DNA of 64,000 nt from contig NC_045140.1 in NCBI RefSeq assembly GCF_008831285.2, positions 18,350,370 through 18,414,369 of the forward strand, read 5' to 3'. The DNA comes from Nymphaea colorata (taxonomy: Eukaryota > Streptophyta > Magnoliopsida > Nymphaeales > Nymphaeaceae). Under the pieces are notes generated by a model. It was not told where the DNA came from. It did not search any database and worked only from the letters and a program-made list of their open reading frames with translations. Position numbers and translations under genes: made by a program. This document shows positions 22,598 to 36,505 of the stretch, piece by piece (the stretch's first letter is position 1; the number at the start of each line of letters is the position of its first letter).

Positions 22598-23574
22598 ATG
22601 GCTAATGGCCGCAGCTTCTACAAGAAATCCATGCGCCATTACCAGCAAGCGTGCCGGGAGGACCCAACGTTGTCGACCAACGACGAGAAGTTTCAGCAGA
22701 GGACGACGAGCATGGTGCAGGGCTTCTACTCTCCTGGAGGGGAAGAAGGTAATAGCAGCACCCTCATTCCTTCCTTTGATATCATAAACGAGATTAACTT
22801 AGCTGCTGGGGAGATATTGACCTACAAGCAAGACATAGGTAGCAATGCCCAAATCCTCCCAATGGTCAACAGCTACTTCGAGCTTTGCAAGACGACACTG
22901 GATTCTTTATGTAGTTTGGAGGTACATCTCTCTTGCACCATGAACAAATTGACGGCGTTCCGTGGCAGCTGGCATGTGGATCAGAAGGTGAGGGAAGCAG
23001 TCACATGCGCCGAGGGCGACGTGGGCTGCTTCTTTCTCTCCCTTCCCGGGCTGATCCGAAAGCACGTTCAGATGCTCCACAAGCTGCAGTTGGCGAGGGA
23101 TGAGGAAATGCCAACTAGACCGAGGAGTTTGAAGAACCCAACGCCTCGAAGAGTAATCACGATCATGTTCTGGACTGTGTACGCTGGTGTCGTGATCTTT
23201 TCCATCTTGGCAGCATCCCTGCATGCACCCCCAGTTCTGGCAATGCTCCCCACGGCGGTCATAAGCTTATTGAGCTGGGGTCCTTTCGTCAACTGGGTTG
23301 AAGGTTTTTGGGACATAGCCGAGGAAACTGAGGGGTGGCCGCGGGGGAGAAGAGAATGGTTTTGATTCGAGAACTGGAGGACATCAAACTTTTAACGATA
23401 TGCAATAGGGAGAGAGCAGTCGAAGCTGTGTTGAAGACAATGGCCGAATTGAATGAGCAGGTGGAAAAATGCAACCGTGTGATTTGCAGGGCAAGGAACA
23501 AGTTCTTGCGAGAAAAATTACAGAGCCCCAGAGGCACAAAGATCGTGCTCGAGCATTTACCCATCGGCAAGTAG
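22598..23574 (+). CDS. UPF0496 (DUF677) family protein, frameshifted near the 3' end
   Basis: Plant-specific family of poorly known function, usually a helical protein with a short membrane hairpin. The ATG has a strong context (AACCATGGC). The first frame gives 255 aa: a family-like start (FYKKSMRHYQQACREDP), helices, then two hydrophobic segments at about residues 188-206 and 211-230, a hairpin. It stops at 23365. The expected C-terminal helix continues in another frame from about 23335 to 23574 (EKRMVLIRELEDIKLL, then NRERAVEAVLKTMAEL and RNKFLREKL). A one-base change in the GGGG/CGCGGGGG stretch would explain this. It is either a young pseudogene, a truncated but working protein, or a sequencing error. 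Promoter and leader lie in the right inverted-repeat arm and the 42-bp array. Confidence 0.7.
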
Positions 23575-24044
23575 TTCGTTTGGAGCAGAAGAAAGACACA
23601 TTTCTTGAGAAGATGTCCGAGTGTTTGAATCAAAGAAGAGCTTTTTCTAAATTTTGTAAGAAACTCACTTTCGGGTTTGTCAAACTTGGGTTTCCCCAGT
23701 AGTGTTAAAAAATACATCACGCAAAAAATGGGTGGCAATCATCCAAATAACGCAATCTAGTCTTACTTGCTTAATTAGTCAGCGGCATATGAATAACAAC
23801 TGCAAAATTGCTCTCTCGTGTGTGCCTGTCTTGCCTGCGTGTCTAAGAATTTGAAAGGACATTATGGAAACTAGACATGCAGATTGGATTGATCTAAGGG
23901 TTACAAAATTTCATGAATCTAACTTATATGTGTAGATTGTACTTGCCAAAGGGCTTTAAAAACGATGGTTTTAATTCTTCCTTGGTTTTTATAACCGCTA
24001 TTCTAAACATTAAATTTCCGTGATGTTTTTACGCCAAAATCGTT

Positions 24045-24136
24045 GGGAGTTCCTATTCGAGTGAATTCTTGTGGAGAGTGAAATCACTCACTGGATGGTG
24101 AGACTAACCTGTTAACTTGGAAGTGATTCTTCTTGC
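24045..24136 (+). repeat. Second copy of the dispersed 92-bp repeat
   Basis: Direct-orientation copy of 21151-21242 with a few substitutions, about 470 bp after the UPF0496 C-terminal frame. Confidence 0.85.
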
Positions 24137-27100
24137 TATTTCTATTCCTGTTGCTATGTGGGGCAACTAGGACCCACATAATTTAGTTTAATGGGTAGTA
24201 GTGCTCTTCAGTATTTTATTACGCATTTGATGGGTCTAAGATTTTTCTTGAAGGGTGTCTTTATATTTTTGAGATATGCTAATGCAGCGACCATATTTTC
24301 CAATTTCGTTAATGTTTTAAAAACTCGAAGCCTGCTTTAAAATAATTGAAAATTCACAAAACCATGGAAAACTAAAAGTTACTTGGGGCGACTTGACTTT
24401 ATGGGCACAAAGAGGCAAGCGCAAACCCCTCCTCCACCCCCTTTCTATCCCAAATTGACATATACAACTGATTTTGACAGTGGGCGCATTGTGGCCCTAA
24501 GCAGTGTAGGGTAGGCAGTCGCCAAGATGGTATGTTGAAAAGAGAGAAGGGTAATTAGTATTACAGCTGAAGTGCCACCGCAAAGACAGCAGGAGGCCTC
24601 AGACAATCCTACTAATTAGTAAAGGAACCGAAGCTTACAAAAGTATAAAAAGCAAATTGTTTATTACGGCATTTGAGCTACGATAGTATAATCAACTGAC
24701 CATTTATCGCCAGTTGATTATGACATTCCACCGGTGGAATGCCATAATCCCTAAGTTGCCCTCAAATATATACTCGAAATTTTCAAAACTTTCAAATGTC
24801 ATCAGCCAAAAGAGAGGGAGAAAAGGTGGGAGAACCAAGAAGACTGGGCAAGGGAAGGATCCTGATACCTGAAACTGATTTCTTGAGGAACTTTACCTAG
24901 ACAGACTTAGATAATGAGAACTTAGTTCTCACTCATGTGCGCATAATTAAAACTCAAACACTAAAATTTCTCCCACAAAATTCTGAGGAAACACTGGCAA
25001 TATCCTAAGAGCCCCTCCAACGTGACCCAAGCCCTTATTGTTTCCAAAAGAAGGATCTGCGGTGCTCTAAAAAATAATTTAAGCAACAAGAGTCACCAAC
25101 AACTGCGTTCTTGGCTCTATTATTTAGAAGGCACCCAAAAACATGGATACAGATAATCTTGTAAACCAGAAAGAAAGACGACATTGGGCTACCAGCATCA
25201 ACTTTTCTTCGTTTCTTACTGAGTCCTAGGAAATAAGCAAATTGGTGGTTAACAAAAACACTTCTTCAGGTCTTTCACCATGCCGAAACAATGAGAAAGA
25301 TCTACAAACAATGCAAGTGAGAATCAACAATACAAGAGTGTCAGAGAGAAAAAGATCAGCAAGCATATAGCTCAGACAGGGATAACTGTTTCTCTTTTGT
25401 ACACTCATCATTCACACTCCGATTTGCAGTGTTCTCACGAAACAAAAGAAAACAAACTTATCAGAAAAGTATGTGAACCTGAGAGAAACAAATAAAACAA
25501 CAAAAAATAATTTTAATCACATGAAGGGAGAAAAGCCCATGAATCCGCTTCCCAAAACCGGACCTTGGAAAGCAAATCAAGCCCCACTTCCTAATTGTCA
25601 GAAATAGGCAAAACGACTTGTAAAATCTAAAAATCAATATCAGGTTTCACTCGAAAGGGAAGGAAAAGGAAATTGGAGAGGATAGAGACATCAGATCTTC
25701 CTATTAGATCGAACATATTATATTATACCCAACGTTCGTCGCGTATATTCTATGATTCGAAGATATAATCATCTGCCTCCCATCAAACTAACAAAAGAGA
25801 AAAATGATAAGCAGATGGCGGGTCCGTAAAACACCAAGAATGGAGATGAGGTGAGGCGGGCGTGCACCTTACACACAGACAGAGAGGGCGACAGATAAAA
25901 AGAGGGAGAGAGAGATACTGGGAGACGAGGCCAAGAAAGGAAAATAAATAAGCTAAGGTTAGATTAGGGAAAGGGCAGTTGCCGGATGTTGCCGTCGGTC
26001 AGTCGACGGCAGCTGGATTCTTGGGAAAAAAAAAAACAAAAACAAAACAAAACAAAAATGACAATCAAAATCCAGCATCTACCACCAGCATTTGACTGCC
26101 CTACAGGGTTTGTGACCTCATGAGACGCAGCATTGATGGGAGCAACTCCAAGATGCTTTCTCCTGACTCTGAACCGCCACCGGAAGCTCCACCGGTATGC
26201 CACTACATGCTTTAAGGGTCTTCGGCAGCTTCACGGTTTAGACTGCTGACGTGAAGAAAGAAGTAGGAAGGAAGATGAGGGCCTTCTTCGGCCCAAAGGC
26301 TTTGACAAGGCAGAGGGAGAAGAATGAGAAGGGAAAGGTTGTCCGGCGATCGATCCCACCCTTCCTCGAATGATAAATGGCGGTACTGAAACCCTAATTT
26401 GGATTTACGTGCCCGTGTTCAAGTTCAAATCCAGTATCTTATACATATCCAAATGCACCGATTCAAATTTGATCCAATGAGTTGTGGATCGATACTTAGC
26501 TTTTCCCGTATGAATCTATTTGATTAAAATTCAGATTTGGATAATGGTAGGTTGGTTCGGACAGGGATCATGGGATATGCAAGGTTGGAATTGTTGGAAC
26601 AATCCGGTTTGGATCTTGACGACACCATGTAATGTCGACCATTGGATAGTGGCAGAGCCAAAAGGGAAAGGGGCCGGCAGAGACCGGCTCCCCTCAATAT
26701 TTTTTTTAAAAAATTTATGTGTAAATTAAAAAGAACATTTACTTTATATAAAATTAAAAAAAATTGTTTGGAGTCCTGCCAAAATTTTGAAACTATAATT
26801 CAACTTCTCTCGTGAAAATTCATTGCTCATCTCCTGATATTGGATGCCTTTCAAAAAATTGAATATGAGAAAATGTTAATGTCCGGTTACCAAATTTGGA
26901 TCAGATTTAGATTTAAGAAATAACATCCGATCGAATTTAGATTCAAATATACCCAAATATCCGATCAGATTCAGATCATATTTATTTTTAAAGGTATATC
27001 ATATGCCTAATGTTCTTACATTTTGGAAATCGGTCAAAATTGATTCAAAATTTAAATCAGATTTGGATATGAATGTAGAAATATGATTCAAATCAAATTC

Positions 27101-30100
27101 GAATTGTGAAATCAGATTTTGGATTCAGATATGATTTTTTTATTTGTATTTGAATATAAATTTGAATCCAAATATGTGAATATCTGAGAAAGCAGATATA
27201 GTTAAGAATACATCTGATTAGAATATACACCGTTGTCAACTCTACTTCAAGCTCAACCCGAACCCGGTTATCTATAAATTGACTTGAATCATAATCTAAG
27301 ATTAGTTTCACTGAGTTGATCCAGGGGACAATGAATCGATTCACAGCGTCGGTGCACTTATTTCTTGATCGGTTATTATACATGTTAGTAGTTGTTAGGT
27401 AGTAAGGTTTTTTGAGGTTTTAAGGTCGTGTGTGTGCGCTTTCATTTTTTATTCTTCGAAACGATTGACAATTATTTATTAAGTATTGGCAACATTAAGC
27501 TATGAAAAGTTGTTTTGGACCGAGGTATTAGCGTCAGAAAATTATGTACTAAGGATCATTTAAGAATTTCACTTGGTTGAAATTTATAAGATCACAATTT
27601 GATATTTTATATAGTTGCCTGAAATGTTACTGCAAATTTAGCATAAGATCTTCGCTCATTTAGAAACAAGAGTTTTGTGAAACGACAGATTAATGGTACC
27701 TCTTTCACTAGTTCAGCAGCCTACTTGACCAAAAAGATAATCATAGATCTTTTTAAATAACCTTGACAAACTTTAGCTTGTTAGTTTTTTCTAAAAATAA
27801 TAAAATAGTAAGTGTACTTTTTTATTATGCAAATCCCTGGATATATGTACGAATCCTTTATTTTATTGATGTTCTTTATTATATATAGATCTGGAAAGTA
27901 ATTTGACGCCTAATATATAGTGAAATGCCGTAGAAATAACAAAGTGAAAAAAAAAAAATGCCGCAGCAGCTTTTTCCTTTTTTCCATTTTAAATGTTGCA
28001 TGGATCTACTGACCTGCAGCTAAGATCATATTCAACTATTGATTATTCAGCCATAGAATAATCGAGTCATGATCGCCACGAGGAAGCTTACATGTTAGGT
28101 GCAGGTAGAGGTTTCTAAAATAATTAAAGCGACACAAATAGTTAAGGTTCATGTATCAGTGTCACTCCAGCAGGATTAGCCGGAAATGTTGATTATTTTT
28201 TGGCACAAGCACCATTGCATCATTTGTATATATAAACAGGAAGCCGTGAATATATATGTACTTAGTGCACCATTCTTTGCTGTTTCTGACGCGCGCATTA
28301 CATATTTACAGGATGATCATGGAAATATGCAGCAAGATACGGAAGACAAAGGTCACTGTTTGAAGCTCAAGACAGTAGACATCCAGCTATAATATACAGA
28401 GTCCATAGTTTCCACTATAAGAGATTTTTACATCTGATAATTTCAGGAGCGTTGAAAAAAAATGCTTCTACACCTACAACAGTGACGGAGTCACCAGTGC
28501 AAAACTAGTTTTTTTCCTTTCACTCTCATAAAACAACCCACAAAGAAGAAGAAGAGAAAAAAAAGAAGAATGCCCAAAAGCCCAACCGGCACAAAAAGTC
28601 AGGTTGCTTTCTCTTTCAGCCCTTCTTTCAAAAATTTTTAGATTTAGTCCACCAACTTTTGAATCTGCATATCTTTGGAAGCATTGGTTTTTTGTGCTTT
28701 CCTTTTTCTTTTTTGGCTTGGACATGGATCCTCCACATCATGGGGTTCCAAACCTAACAGTATAACAAGAATAGACAATGTGCGAAATGAACTAAAGCTT
28801 GAAATGCTCAAAAAACCAAAGCTTCCAATGATATGCGGATTCAAAAGCGGAAAACTCATGCTTGGAAGCAATATAGTGATAGAGTGAACTCTTCAATGAA
28901 ATTTCAGAAAAAAGAAACCAATTAACAGAGATCATCTTCATCATTTCACACATTTAGTGACATGGAAAGACGGTATGGTCGCATTAGCAACATGATAAGC
29001 ACCCAGATCAGACCATATTAATCCTTTAAACTATTAGAAATTAGCATTCATGCCATACACACACGCAGAAAAGCATCAAAATATTGTCATAAATCCTGAT
29101 ACTATCGTACATGATTCAATTTTCTTTATAGTTTTCACTTTTTAACAGAATAGTTCCGAACAATGAGAAAAATGAAGCTGCTATATATACTATAATAGAA
29201 TGCCAATCAGATCCATCAATCATGTGACTGCACCTATCGTGACTCATGTGTTTCAACTTTCGCAGGGTTCAAAGATGACATTAAATAAAGCCTTTGCTGG
29301 CATATTTCGGCAGCCACAAATTAAGATTTGCTTAGTACAAAGAGCTGGGAAGAGAAAGATCAGAATGCTAACAAGAGAAACAAAGCGCCTATTGACAGAT
29401 GATTCCATGCAGATCATGAAGCCAAAGACAAAACCCAATTGCCGACAACAAAATGAGAAATGGAACAAGCAGTCAAGAATTGGCTACGATTGAAGTGTCC
29501 GACTCCTTTGGTTCCCAGTGACCCCTATCAAATCGATGATCGAGTAGTTGAAAGAAAACGTACGACAAGCATGTGTCTTGGAATTAATAAAACAACTTGA
29601 GTGACTGCACAGATGTATAATACAAAAGAATAGTTGTGTAAAGCCATTGTTAGCAACCAACATTAATTATGGGCAGTTGAGATTAAACTCCCTTCACTTT
29701 TTTCACCACATCAAATGATGATCCTACCGAAACATAGCAGTGTCTTTCAAGAACTCTATAATGGACCTTCACAGAGACGATCCTACAGATGCGTTTCACT
29801 CTATGAGCAATCAAAGTACTTTTACTGAACTTATTGGTGTTATCTTGGTTAACATTTTCGCTTCTAAACAAGCAATATTCCCCAAGGGTTTCCCAATTAA
29901 GATAGATATCAACTGACCTAGCTTTTTTAAACCCCTCCGTACACATACAGACCCCACTTATTCATAGACTTAATTGATCTATATCCTCCCGATTTTCTTT
30001 TTCAGCTGGCGAATCTTATTTCAGACAGAACATGCTACATTGCAATCCTGCAGCTTAATTTGTGGTCTTTTTTTTTTTTGTCAGATCACCTATTTTGCTA

Positions 30101-32638
30101 CAAAATTTGGAACATATATACCTGCGAAACAGTGTACGCACTTTTTCGCTAGATCCAAAGATAGTTGTATAAGGTTTGGCTGTTTTGCATTCATGCCTCT
30201 ATTAAGATTGGCCAGACCAATGTCGACCAAGGCTTACAATAGATGAGGCATGGATTAGTAGGCAGCTCATTTGAAGCTCTTAAGGTGTCAACTGTTTATG
30301 TTGTAAAAAGGAAAACAAGCACCGATATGCAAGTTGAAGTATAATGAGGGTGTGTCATTCCGATACACCAAAACTGGACTTGGTATCTTAAGAAAATGGA
30401 GGGAAGAATGGAAGCTTCATATCTCAGCCAAGCTTAAGCTGAAACACTCTTCCTTCTCAGTCTAGAGTGATGATCCATGAGCACGATGATAACATGGGAA
30501 ACCTACATCTATTTGAAAGAAATTTAAATATGCATCTTACATACAAATGCATATATATCGTTTAATGACAAAATTGTAAATTGTGAAAGTTAAAAATAAT
30601 AAACTAAGAGTTTGGAAATGGATTTTTGAAGAAAAGTTGGAAAAGGATGACTGGATTGCATGAATCTATATTGAACAAATTTCCTTAATAAGTTGCCCTG
30701 ATTGGCATTCACCCCTAGGCATTTAAATTTTTCGTTTTGGAGCAAGGAGACTAGAGCCCTGTAACTGGAAAATTGGTGTTTGATAAAAAGGGTCTGATTG
30801 AAACTTTGAAAGCAGCTTTTGTGGAAAAGAAGCATAGGATAGGTCAGGCAAATGAACCTCATTTTGCGGGCTTAACTGAAGACTAATTGCTAGGGCAGTC
30901 CATGGATATCAATAGAAACGTGGCTACTTCAAGGTTGATGACTTGTTTCTTGCTTTATCAGTTGCTTGTGAAAATAAAGTGTAGAGGCAACACAGTAATG
31001 ATAAGACATACAAATACAAGTATTCATTAAAACGCAAATTTGTAGGATCTAAGTTTTCTCCAGAATCAGCCAAGAGGTTAGATTAGCTCACGATCTTTGG
31101 GAGACGGATCCCAAGAAAATCAATTTATGATGGGAAACGGAGTAAACTATCGCACGATTTCCCACCCATTGAGAAAGCTGGAGAGAAGTGTTGACCTGGA
31201 GTTTCACAGTTGACTGCATCAATATATGTACCGGCAGATCAGCATCCCATGTGCAATTCTCAGCGTTTGCAGATCAGCATGGTGGGTAGACATTAATATT
31301 GAACGTATTGATACGGTCCCATGGAATCAAAGGACTGTCGATCTGGAGCTTGTGCTTGAAGCAAATAATCACTCGGGTGAAATAAATGAAGTGATAGTGA
31401 CGCCATTTTTGTTTTTGTGTGAAGAGATAATCACGTGAACATTCACCGACTTACTTGCCAACATGTGGAACACGAAAACGTCGTCGTTTATTTTTGGCAA
31501 CACGTGAAGTCTATGATCACACTCGGGTTCACCGACCTTTCTAGTGATTCTGATTTTTGGCAACACGAAAACTTCATCTTCTCTTCTAGCTATCCATAAC
31601 ACAAAGGAAAATGACAAAGAAGTGATTGAATTTTCATGGAAGAGAACCACGTTTCGAAGTCGAGTAGGCGATCGATCTTTTATCCCCTACTGCCACGATG
31701 CGAGTTTCTGTAGATTCTAGTGATTCTGATCACCTTTCTCCATGTCTTTCGCCTTTTTCCTGCAGCCGACTTGCTCTTTCTCTCTTCTTCTTTGTATCTT
31801 TCTTTTTCCTTTTTGTTAGTTTTCCATCTTCTGTTTGTTTTCCTTTGGTACCTTCCCAATTTTTTGTGGCACATCACATCACACAAAAAGTTTATCTCAT
31901 CAACGTCCGTCTCTCTCTCCCTCCATCTCTGTGTATACCACTCGCAATTATATCATTTGATATCCCCACCTCTATTAGCAATTCGCCTAATCAGATCTAT
32001 GGCCAAATGTAAACCTGGGTTCGAAATTGGCTTTGGTACTAACCACAACGTCCCAACTGGCCAAAGGACACGAAAACTTGATCAGTATCAGTTAAACATA
32101 AGCGCTTGTTATGGAAATTTTTTATTTGATCTATTATACAGCACCACCCAAACACAAAAACATCTGTATCTATTAAAATTTAAGCCCCAAATCTTATATA
32201 AGTGTTAAAGCGACGGATTCAATGTATTTCGTTTAAATATCAAAGAAGATTTCGAAAAACATTCAGTTTGGATCCATCTTAGTGTAGTCTTCTACATAAA
32301 AGGACGGTGCCGACCGTCATTTGTGTATTAAATAACATTTTAAAGTAAGCCGTCAATTTCAAAACTTTGATAAGTTTTTCACAAATACGTTTAATTAATT
32401 GCCTTCTCATGTGAAAATAATTCCCCTTTCCGTCTCCATGATCCAAAATCTCCAGCGTGCTGGATACCAATTCGTGGTCTGCATCAAAAAATTCAATGGC
32501 GTATGAGGAGCATGTTTGAGATTGAGTCAAGACTTTTGAAAGCTAGCTGCAATTTCCTCTTATAATAATAATCTATAGGACAGTGTTACCTTTCTTGACG
32601 CAGATGGAGACACATGCACGCGCATGATATTTTCTATA
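24137..32638. other. 8.5 kb without a recognisable gene
   Basis: I read both strands for family motifs and splice-bounded exons. 26820-27340 is a degenerate AT-rich tract full of ATTCAAAT and GGATTTGAAT variants in both orientations, typical of old retroelement or satellite decay. 25860-25925 is GA-rich. One stretch, 26109-26192, could be an exon (CTACAG| before it, |GTATGC after it) coding for a short Ser/Pro/Glu-rich peptide, but I recognise no family. 31440-31570 has short direct repeats (TTTTTGGCAACACG twice). The last part must hold the promoter of UGT copy B, but I see no clear core element. Confidence 0.5.
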
Positions 32639-32688
32639 AGAGTGTGAAAATATGATGCTCTGAAGCGGGTTTCCGTCTACTCCCAACA

Positions 32689-34698
32689 ATGGAAGTCCAG
32701 TGCTCAAGGCCGAAGGTGGTTTTGGTGCCATATCCTGCGCAGGGTCATGTCTCTCCCATGGTTCAACTGGCGTCAGCCTTACACAGTCTTGGCTTCCAAC
32801 CGATCGTCATCAATGCCCAATTCATGCACGATAGATTATTCAACAATGGCGTCGCTCGTGATGATCATGACAGTGGAGTTATTTTTCTCTCCGTTCCGGA
32901 CGGCATCCACGGCGATCGACCTTGCGACTTTGTGAGCATCTTGTTCGCCATGGAGAATGTCATGCCCCCACACCTCGAGAAGATCCTTGAGAGCTTTGGC
33001 CATGGAGAGGAAGGAATTGTCTGTGTGATTACTGATTTGTTGGCATCTTGGGCGATCCGAGTTGCCGAACAGCGCCGAGTTCCGGTTGCCGGGTTCTGGC
33101 CAGCCATGCATGCTACATTCAGTATCGTCAAGTCCATACCAGATCTCATCCAACAGTCTCTAATTTCATCCGTCGATGGTATGTTTAGATTCATTAGATA
33201 TCTTTTTTGGCAACATGCCAATTAAGTCTTTCTTGATATAGTCTTTAATTGAGATTACCAAGGGGTTTGGCATAGCTGGTTGCCCAGCAGCTGATAAAAG
33301 GCCAGGCTGGTTTGCTTTTTGTAGCCATTAACCTCTCTGCATCAGATGGGAGCAGTTTCTTCAGCCATAAGAGGAACAACAAAAAAACAACAAAAGGCAA
33401 AAGGACTAAGGTCTTCAATTCGAAAAATGCTCGAGTTTGATACCTAGAGCTTGTTTTCTTGTCACAAACACAAAAGCATCAGAAAGATCTTTCTTAATTT
33501 CCGGGCACTTCATGCACCCGACTCCTTCTAGGACGGATTTGCACCTTCATCTTTCTTTGTTAAAACGGTTAGAAAAGGTAAAGTAGGCAGCATCTTGTCT
33601 AATCTAGACGCGAGTTCTTCTACTCGATCACGTGAAGTAAAATTTTATAGTTATTAGAATAAGTTAAGAAAGTCGTTGGTTGTTCCGCCATCTTGTCTGT
33701 CTGATCTCTTTTAATTTATTGCAGGTGCTCCATTAGTGGAAGGAACGGTGAGCTTCCTACCTTCTGATCTTCCGAAGCTACGGCCAGAGCATCTACCATG
33801 GTACAGTCCAGATCCTGTTGTCCGTCTGGTCAGGTTCAAGTTCTGGTTGGAAGTCTTGCACAGGTCAAGCGCCGTAAAATGTGTCCTAATCAACTCATTT
33901 GCAGCCGAAAATAGAGCACTTGGCATGGAGGCAGGCCCAAATATTGACCCAATTTCTTCTCCACTAGACCCACATGTGTTTCATGTAGGCCCTCTAACGA
34001 GAAAGGTTGATCACAATCTCAGCATGTGGGAGGAAGATGGTAGTTGCACCAGCTGGCTGGCCAAGCAAGCCAGGGGTTCTGTGATGTATGTATCATTCGG
34101 AAGCTGGGTTAAACTCTCTCCCCAACACCATGTGGTCGAATTAGCCATGGCGTTGGAAGCCACGACTTGGCCATTTCTATGGTCACTGAGAGCACCATGG
34201 CAAGCCATGCTCCCTACTGGGTTCATTGAGAGGGTTGGATCTAGGGGGAAGGTGGTGGAATGGGCGCCACAGAGAGAGGTCCTATCTAGTGACGCTGTTG
34301 GTTGCTTCCTTACTCACTGCGGTTGGAATTCGACCTTGGAGGCCATAATCGCCGGGCAGCCGCTTCTGTGTTGGCCGGTTTCCGGTGACGAGGGAATCAA
34401 CTGTGAGTTTATTGTGAAGGTTTGGAGGGTGGGAACCAAATTGGAAGGCAAGGGGATGGATGAGATAAAGGAAGGGATGTTGAAGATGATCTGTCAGAAG
34501 GAAGAGCTGAAGAGGAATATGGAGGCAATGAGGGAAAGGGTGCTGGGAATTGAAGGGGAGTTGATGGCAGAGGAGAGCCTTAAGTCTTTCAGGGATATTA
34601 TCATGAAGAAGCATAGGACTAAGCCGGATAATGTAAAAGCAGAATCCCTGACAAGATCTGGGTCGCTTATTTGCCCACCCTTGGAAGGCAAATCTTGA
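32689..34698 (+). CDS. UGT82A: UDP-glycosyltransferase, UGT82A1-like, copy B (2 exons)
   Basis: Exons 32689-33178 and 33725-34698 give 487 aa with the same phase-1 intron as copy A. Nine residues differ by eye: M65I, A94P, V114I and Y144F in exon 1, and a T-to-A, W-to-C, R-to-G, F-to-C and P-to-T change in exon 2. His20, Asp116 and the whole PSPG box (343-386) are identical. The unusual last PSPG residue Glu386 is kept although its codon differs (GAG here, GAA in copy A), so selection may be holding it. The W-to-C and F-to-C changes are the least conservative and could alter acceptor range or stability. The intron is 546 bp against 710 in copy A. Confidence 0.93.
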
Positions 34699-36505
34699 CA
34701 GCGGCTGTCCCACCTTACAAGCGTCGGCAAATGGATTTGCTATCTCCACAGAATGTCGTATATGTCCTTTGCTTCTCTGTTGTTATCACAATGTCTTATT
34801 TTGTTTGCTTCTATCTTATCTCTAGAAGGAAAAAACGTGTTACAGACGGCCTCTCGCCCTTTCCACTACCTGTTAAAATCGGAAATGTGATTAGTTAAAT
34901 AAGCAGTAGGTGCTGTACAACAAGGAAAGCAGTATGGTTGTATGATAATATATAAATCTTACTTGCCAAATGAATTTGTTTAAGAGGTTGCCGTGTGATC
35001 TCGATTGCAAGTACTGTTTTCTTAGATTGCACTGCTGCTAAGTCGACAAGGACATGAATAAAAAATCCTCTTCTTAGGAGTCTCATTTTAACAGTAGTCT
35101 GAACGGTGGAGATAAAACAAATGAGGCAGACCTTTTGTCTCCATCTTACACGAGCAAACCAGACAAAAAAGGGGTTTCTCCCAAAATTTTTGTGGCACCT
35201 AGTCGGATGCAGCAGAAAAGGTAAAGGAAAATTATGTCCAAGGCATTCATTTATTACTCGATCAAACGCGCCCTTGAGCCTTTAAGTTGAAGGAGATTTA
35301 AGAGATTGATGCATAAAAGAACAAACCTACATCGAATGCTAAAAGAAAGGAGAATTTCTTTTGGCCCACATAAATTGTCAAAAACCTAGCTACTAGAAGA
35401 TTCTCACATAGGAAAAAATAGAGGCCGGTTTTAAAGACAAAAAGCGGTTGGAAAAAAAAAAATTCTAGGAGAGTGTAATCAAATAAAGGATTAAGACGAT
35501 CAAACTGGTCCCAATTCATAAGGCCAGTGATCTCCAATCGCTCAATGGATCAGCACCGTGCACACTTGCTCACCCTTAAGCCGGGATATTGCTAAAATGC
35601 TTCAGACCCATTATTGAGTGACGTAGAGGGCTTGACGTTTCAAACTGTATTGGTTCTGCTGATCCAACTCCTTTCTTTTGGGCTGTCCTTTCGTCCCTGT
35701 TTTTCTGTTTTCCACTGCTAAGGCGTCGTTTGATGGCAAAGGATTTTTTTGAGTGGAGATTTTTTCAAGGAAAAAAATGCAAGGAAAGTGTACGATAAGA
35801 AAATTTTAACTTTTTTCAAATCAAATTTCAGATCTGCTGCTCCTGAGATGGAAAGCGACGACAAGTGGTAGTGATGATAGCAATGGGCGAAGATAGGTTC
35901 TGCGTCAGGATTTGATCTTCAGGTACAGAGGCAGATATTCCTTAAGCCAAATCAGACCTTCATTATCAGGTAGCGGTCAAATTCCAGGTTCATTTTACTA
36001 TCGGTGGTCCTGTTGATTTAGGTCGACATCCATAAGGAAGGAGGGAGGACCAAGGATGAGTGAGCTGACCAGGTGTCCTTATAGGGATGCAGAATTCAAA
36101 AGAATCAAAACTAGTATTGATCGAAATCTATACAGCCAAAAAAACTAAATCCTCAAAACCATATCCTATTTCCTATACATTTTGATGCGAAGTGTATATA
36201 ATACACATTGTCAATAATATCGCTTACATCTTATCCGTTACTTTTACAAGGAACAGCATCTCAGATAAGGAAAAAAGAGCCAAGGAAAAAGATGTAATAT
36301 ATGCATGTTACAGAAAAAAGAAAACGGATACTGCATGCTTTAGCCGTCCCCGCAAGACACTGTTCCTGCAAAATTTAGAATACTTGTCACTACCTCCTGT
36401 AGCTATTAACATAACATTCATTGCAGCACAATATAATGAGTATTTGTTGACCGTATGATACAAATCATGCGTCGTCCAATAAGCAACTGGCCACCCGAAA
36501 GAACT
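34699..36505. other. Convergent intergenic region of copy B, no gene seen
   Basis: Colinear with 2225-3932 except for the 100-bp segment near 35722. I see no gene here. Confidence 0.6.
35722..35823. repeat. About 100-bp segment present only in copy B
   Basis: It starts GGCGTCGTTTGATGGCAAAG, of the GTTTGATGGC type seen at ends of many plant miniature DNA transposons, and ends in a T-rich stretch. Copy A has only CTAAATTTTAG at this place. I see no matching inverted end and no clear target duplication, so the origin is open. Confidence 0.5.

Noticed and set aside
22226..22648. Long minus-strand and plus-strand open frames with repeated Gly/Leu/Pro or Val/Ser/Lys peptides
   Set aside because: They are produced by the 42-bp tandem array, whose length is a multiple of three and which has few stop codons. 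No start, splice or family support.
26109..26192. Possible exon coding a Ser/Pro/Glu-rich peptide, flanked by CTACAG and GTATGC
   Set aside because: No family recognised and no neighbouring exons found; kept only as a note.
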